Origin: Pseudomonadota bacterium
GTDB lineage: Bacteria; Pseudomonadota; Alphaproteobacteria; Caulobacterales; Caulobacteraceae
Direction of reading: 5' to 3'
Length of the DNA: 6,763 nt
Assembly (NCBI GenBank): GCA_023412655.1
Contig: JAEYNH010000151.1
Coordinates: 1 to 6,763, forward strand
Notes under the pieces: model-generated
Database searches by the model: none
What the model was told of the DNA's origin: nothing
What the model saw: the letters and a program-made list of their open reading frames with translations, nothing else
In this document: positions 1 through 6,100 of the stretch, piece after piece
Position numbering within the stretch: the stretch's first letter is position 1
How the letters are laid out: each line of letters begins with the position of its first letter
Program-made: the position numbers and the translations under genes

Positions 1-61
1 TGGGCGCCGACACCATCGTCGGCAGCGCCGGGGCGAACCTGCTGACCGGCGAAGCCGGCAA
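1..61 (+). repeat. Direct repeat, left copy (identical to 1375-1435)
   Basis: The first 61 bases of the window are identical base for base to 1375-1435 (offset 1,374 = 458 codons, in frame). Similarity continues at a lower level, with roughly ten mismatches, to about base 130 / 1504. Both copies encode the end of a VSL/VEN unit and the following RTX repeats. Because the window starts inside the repeat, its true left boundary is unknown. Confidence 0.93.
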
Positions 62-197
62 CGACAGCCTGAACGGCGCCGACGGCGCCGACACCCTGCG
101 GGGCGGCGACGGGGACGACACCCTGACCGGCGGCGCCATGGCCGACCTGCTGACGGGCGGGGCCGGCAACGACCAGATCGACGGCGGCGACGGGCTG
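3..197 (+). repeat. RTX nonapeptide block 1 with end of a truncated VSL/VEN unit
   Basis: The first residues (GADTIVGSAGANLLTGEAG) are the tail of a VSL/VEN unit cut by the window edge, matching the unit at 1281-1424. They are followed by about seven nonapeptides of the form GGxGxDxLx, including GGDGDDTLTGG, GGAGNDQIDGG and GGDGLD. One repeat carries Met in place of the second-half Gly (codon 138-140), which creates a false start codon. This is a calcium-binding beta-roll segment leading directly into the first long module. Confidence 0.88.
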
Positions 198-3100
198 GAC
201 CGGGCCTCGTACAACGACGCCACGAGCGGCGTGAACGTGAGCCTGGCGATCAGCGGGGCGCAGGACACGGGCTGGGGGACCGACACCCTCATCTCGGTCG
301 AGCACCTGACCGGCTCGAACCAGAACGACACCCTGATCGGCGACGACGGCGACAACTGGCTGTGGGGCACCCGGGGCGACGACAGCCTGTCGGGCGGCGA
401 CGGCGACGACCTGCTGTCGGTGGGCAACGGCGACCACACCGTGGCCGGCGGAAACGGCGTCGACACCCTGTCGTACTACTCTGACGGTCTCACCGCGCCG
501 GTGAACGTGTCGCTGGCCACGAGCGCCGAGCAGACGACCGGCCAGGGTAAGCTGACGGTCACCGGTGTCGAGAACCTGGTCGGCACCTCTGGGGGCGACG
601 ACACCCTCACCGGTGACGCCGGGGACAACGTCCTGGCCGGCTGGGGCGGTTCGGACCGCCTGGTGGGCGGCGACGGCGACGACCTGCTGCTGGGCGACGG
701 GGCCATCTACGTCGACGAGCAGGCCGAGTTCTTCACCGACCACAACTACGGCGTGGTCACCGGCCTCGACTTCACGCCGACCTATGACGACACCCTGATC
801 GGCGGGACCGGCGCCGACAGCCTGCTGGGCGGGCTGGGCGACGACAGCCTGGTGGGCGGCGACGGCGACGACGTGGCCTACTTCTCGGGGAACAAGGCGG
901 ACTACACCGTCACGGCCAATGGAGACGGCACCGTCACGGTGGTCGACAACCGCAACGGCAGCCCCGACGGCACGGACACCCTGACCGGGGTGGAGCAGCT
1001 GGCCTTCGCCGACCAGACGATCGCGACGCCGGAGCCCTCCACCGAGGCTACGTCCGGCCCGGACACCCTGATCGGCGGCGCGGGCAACGACAGCCTCCAA
1101 GGCCTGGCGGGGGCGGACAGCCTCTCGGGGGCGGGCGGCGACGACCGGCTGGACGGCGGCGCCGGCGCCGACACCCTGTCGGGCGGCCTGGGCAACGACA
1201 CCCTGATCGGCGGGGCGGACAACGACGTCATCGACGGCGGCGACGGCATCGACATGGTGCTGTTCTCCGGGGCGGACGGGTTCAGCGTGAACCTGGGCCT
1301 CACCGGGCCGCAGACCATCAACGCCGGCCACGGCGTGGACACCATCACCAATGTGGAGAACGTCGGCGGCAGCGTGGGCGCCGACACCATCGTCGGCAGC
1401 GCCGGGGCGAACCTGCTGACCGGCGAAGCCGGCAAGGACAGCCTGAATGGCGGCGGCGGCGCCGACACCCTCATGGGCGGCGACGGCGAGGACACCCTGT
1501 CGGGCGGCGACGGCGACGACGTCCTGGTGGGCGGCGCGGGGGGCGACGTCCTGGACGGCGGGGCCGGGATCGACACCGTCGACTATTCGAGCCGCTCGAC
1601 CGCGGTGAACGTCAACCTGGCCGAGGGCCGGGGCATGACCTGGAACGGCAGCACGTTCGTCGCCGAAGACACCCTGACCGGCGTGGAGAACGTCGTCGGG
1701 ACCGACGACCACGACGCGATCCGGGGCGACGGGGCGAACAACAGCCTGACAGGCCGCGCAGGCCATGACGGGCTCTACGGCCTGGCCGGCGACGACACCC
1801 TGTCGGGCGGCGACGGCGACGACTACCTCGTGGGCGGTGCCGGCGACGACGTGCTGGCCGGCGGCGCCGGGCACGACCGGGTCGGCTACAGCTCGGGCGC
1901 GACCAACGGCGTCACCGTGGACCTGCGGATCCAGGACGGCTCGGCCCAGAACACCGGCATGGGGAACGACATCCTCACCGGCATCGAGCACGTGTCCGGC
2001 ACCAAGTTCAGCGACACGCTCACCGGAGACGACGGCGACAACTGGATCTGGGGCGGCTCGGACGGATCGGGCGAGGTCGGGGACGACACGCTGGCCGGGG
2101 GCGGCGGCGCCGACCTGATCATCGTCGGGGCCGGCGATCACGACCTGGACGGCGGGGCCGGCGTGGACACCCTGTCGTTCAAGGCGAATACCGGTGAAGG
2201 CATCACCCTCCCGGACATCACCGCGGGCGTCACGGTTTCGCTGGCCGCGCAGCATGAGACGAACCGGCAGGAGACCGGCCAGGGTTCGATGCTGATCCGC
2301 GGGTTCGAGAACCTGTCGGGCTCGCAGCTGAACGACACCCTGACGGGCGATGCCGGGGCCAATGTGCTGGCCGGCTATCTCGGGGCGGACATCCTCGACG
2401 GCGGCGACGGGAACGACGTGTTGCTGGGCGACGGGATCGTGGACATCAACAGCCACGGCCTCGGGACCAGCGGTCCGATCGCCCAAGAGGAAGAGATCAG
2501 CGGGGGCGGCGCCGACACCCTGATCGGCGGCGCGGGGGACGACACCCTGTGGGGCGGCGCCGGCAACGACCGCCTGGAGGGCGGCGCGGGCGCCGACGTG
2601 GCCATGTATTCCGGCAACCGGGCCGACTACACGGTGACGGTGGCCGTGGACGGCACGATCACCGTGGTCGACAAGCGCTCGGGCAGCCCGGACGGGACGG
2701 ACACCCTGATCGGGGTGGAGCGGTTGGAGTTCGCCGACGGGGTGTGGCCGCAGTCGCAGAGCACCCAAGGGACGAGCGGGAACGACACCCTGACCGGCGG
2801 CGACGGGCCCGACACCCTGAGCGGCCTGGCCGGCGACGACATCCTGCGCGGCGGCCCTGGCGACGACAGCCTGGCGGGCGGCGACGGCGTCGACCTGCTG
2901 ACCGGCGGGGCCGGGGACGACACCCTGGACGGCGGCGCCGGCGTGGACCGGGCCTCGTACAACGACGCCACAACCGGGGTGGCGGTGAGCCTGGCGGTCA
3001 CCGGGCCGCAGGTGACCAACTGGGGAACCGACACCCTGATCTCCATCGAGCACCTGACGGGCTCGAACCACAACGACACCCTGACCGGCGACGCCGGCGA

Positions 3101-6100
3101 CAACTGGCTGTGGGGGACGGGCGGCAACGACAGCATGGCCGGGGGCGGGGGCAACGACCTGATCTCGGTGGGACGGGGAGACCACACCGTCGACGGCGGG
3201 GCGGGGACCGACGCCCTGTCGTTCTACTCCGAGACCCTGACGGCTGCGGTGAACGTCTCGCTGGCGCTGGGCGGCGCCCAGAACACCGGCCAGGGGGTCA
3301 TGACCCTGAGCGGGCTCGAGCAGGTGTCCGGGACGATGTGGGGCAACGACACCCTGACCGGCGATACGGGCGGCAACGTCCTGGCCGGCTGGGGCGGTTC
3401 GGACAGCCTGTCGGGCGGGGACGGCGACGACCTGCTGCTGGGCGACGGGGCCATCTATGCCACCGTGAGCGGCGCCATCGCCACAGTGGACAACGACGGT
3501 CAGGTGACCGGCGCCAGCTTCACGGTCACCTACGCCGACACCCTGATGGGCGGGGCGGGCAATGACATCCTGGTGGGCGGCCTGGGCAACGACCTGGTGG
3601 ACGGCGGCGACGGCGCCGACCTCATCGTCATCTCGGCCACCGGCGGGACCAGCATCTACCGGGGCGGGGCCGGGTCGGACACCCTGGCCTTCAGCAGCGT
3701 GATCGGCAGCGCGGCGAACGTCTCGCTGCTGCGCGTGGCGGCCCAGAACGCGGCGGGCGCCACGGTCACCCTGAGCGGCATCGAGAACCTGTCGGGCACG
3801 CGGTTCAACGACACCCTGACGGGCGACGGCGGGGCCAACACCCTGGCCGGCGGCGGCGGCGCCGACAGCCTGGTGGGCGGCGACGGCGCGGACCTGCTGC
3901 TGGGCGACGGCGAGTACACGAGCAGCGCCGGCGGCCAGCGCGTCACCACCCTGGTCCAGGCGGTGACCGAGGGCGGCGACGTCCTCCACGGCGCGGACAC
4001 CCTGATCGGGGGGACCGGGAACGACACCCTGAACGGCGGCAAGGGCGATGACCTGCTGTCGGGCGGGGCGGGCGACGACTCCCTGATCGGCGGCGACGGG
4101 GTGGACACCGCCACCTATGCGGACGCCACGGCGGCGGTCACGGCCAGCCTGGCGGCCGGGACGGCCAGCGGCGGCGGCGGGGCGGACACCCTGTCGGGCG
4201 TCGAGAACCTGATCGGCTCGGCCTACGCCGACAGCCTGACGGGCGATACCGGCGCCAACCGCCTGGAAGGCGGCGCCGGGGCGGACACCCTGAGCGGCGG
4301 GGCGGGCGACGACACCCTGCTGGGCGGCGCCGGGGCCGACGTGCTGATCGGCGGGGGCGGCAACGACCGGCTGGACGGCGGCGACGGCGTCGACATCGCC
4401 TCGTTCGCCAGCGAGACCGGCGCCATCACGGTGGACCTGGCGCTCGGGACCTTCGGCTCGGCCACCCTGGTCAATGTCGAGGGGGTCATCGGCGGGTCGG
4501 GCGACGACACCCTGATCGGCGATGCGCGCGACAACGTCCTCGAAGGCGGGGCCGGCGACGATCGGCTGGAAGGCGGGGGCGGCAACGACCTGGCCTCCTA
4601 CGCCGGCGCCACGAGCGGCGTGAACATCGACGTGACCCAGAGCACCCACGCCAACACCGGCGGCATGGGGACGGACACCTGGGTGAGCATCGAGGGCGTG
4701 ATCGGCTCGGCCCATGCCGACACCCTGGTCGGGGGGACCGGCGCGGTCACCCTGGACGGCGGCGCCGGGAACGACGTGATCCGCGTCGCCACCGCGGCCG
4801 GCCAGACAGCGCGCGTCACCCTGGGCGCCGGGAAGGACACCCTGACGCTGGAGGCCGCAACCCGCGGCCTGGTGATCGCCACGGACTTCCAGGCCGGCGC
4901 CAGCGGCGATGTGCTGGATATCCAGGCCGCCCTGGAGGCGCAGCTCAGCGGCATCGACCTGGACAACGACAACCCGTTCGAGAGCGGCCACATGCGGCTG
5001 ATCCAGGACGGCGCGGCCACCGTGATCCAGATCGACACGAACGGCGGCGGCGACAACTGGACGACCTTCATGCGGCTGGAGAACACCAGCAGCCTGAACA
5101 TCACCGCGGACAACCTGGGCAATACGGCCTGGGTCCCCAAGGCGATGATCCAGGGCGGCGGCGGCAAGGACGTGTTCGAGTGGACGCCGCCGGCCACCTG
5201 GGTTCCGACCGACCGGCCCGTCACCGTCAACGGCGGCGGCGGGGGTGACGAACTGCAGATCACCACGCCGCCGCCCCTGGCCAACCCGACAGCTGAGCCG
5301 AAGATCACCGTCTCGGGCAACAGCCTGCTGCTGGACCTGGACGGCGACGGGACGCCCGACCTGGATATCACCCAGGTGGCCGACCTGGTGCTGACGCTGA
5401 TCCGGCTGATCCTGGAAGGGAACTTCTCAAGCACCGGGCTGGCGCAGAACACCATCCACTACAACGGGACGGCGGACGACAACCTGCTCGACGGCTCGGG
5501 GATGACCTCCACCGAATCCATCGACGGCAAGGGCTTCGAGGGCGAGGACACCCTGATCGGCGCCGGCGGCAACGACCGCCTGGACGGGGGCCTCGGCGAC
5601 GACAGCCTGTCAGGCGGCGGCGACAATGACACCCTGATCGGGGGCGGCGGCGACGACACCCTGGACGGCGGAGCCGGCGGCCTGGACGTGGCGGTGTTCG
5701 ATGGCGAGTTCGCCGAATACGTCATCACCCAGGATGGCGCCGACACGCTGGTGCAGGGCGCTTCGGGCACGGCCCGGGTGCGCAACGTCGAGCGGCTGCA
5801 GTTCTCGGACCGCACCACCGATGGCCGGGGCGCGGCCCTGAGCGGCGGCGGCGGCGGTGGCGGCGGCGGCGGGGGAGGCTTCGGCTCGCAGACGCCGACG
5901 GCGGGCGCGGACCTCTTGATGTTCAGCGCGTCGAACGACGTGGTGCAGGCCGGGGCTGGGGACGACACGGTGATGGCCGGCGGCGGCGACGACTTCGTCC
6001 ATGGCAACACCGGCGCGGACAGCCTCTCCGGCGGCGACGGGAACGACACCCTCCACGGCGGCCAGGACAACGACGTCGTCAACGGCGACGCCGGCGCCGA

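Larger units (their letters stand above)
196..1013 (+). repeat. Long module, copy 1 (RASYNDAT ... YTVT domain)
   Basis: Order within the module: RASYNDAT entry; VSL/VEN unit at 231-356 ending GDNWLWG; RTX repeats; SVGNGDHTV motif near 417-443; second VSL/VEN unit at 501-641; GGDGDDLLLGDG at about 672-701; a 25-residue non-RTX loop from 711 to 785; RTX repeats; and a YTVT-type domain at 873-1013 (DYTVT...GTVTVVDN...SPDGTDTLTGVEQLAFAD). Bases 196 to about 880 align without any gap to 2944 to about 3628 at an offset of 2,748 bases (916 codons), with exact stretches such as 196-223 and 626-656. The module is inferred to be one folding unit mixing calcium beta-rolls with non-RTX beta strands. Confidence 0.85.

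Noticed and set aside
138..140. ATG as the start codon of the gene
   Set aside because: It is an internal Met in a degenerate RTX repeat (GGAMADLL). The frame is open upstream with the same repeat pattern, and no ribosome binding site precedes it.
2549..3565. 338-codon + strand open frame in another phase
   Set aside because: Its Arg/Gly/Pro-rich translation is a frame-shifted reading of the same GC-rich repeats and wholly overlaps a well-supported RTX frame.
4598..5455. Long open frame on the minus strand (285 codons)
   Set aside because: Its translation is Ser/Pro/Val-rich low-complexity sequence, the expected complement of GGC/GAC repeat codons. Stop codons are rare on every strand at this GC content.
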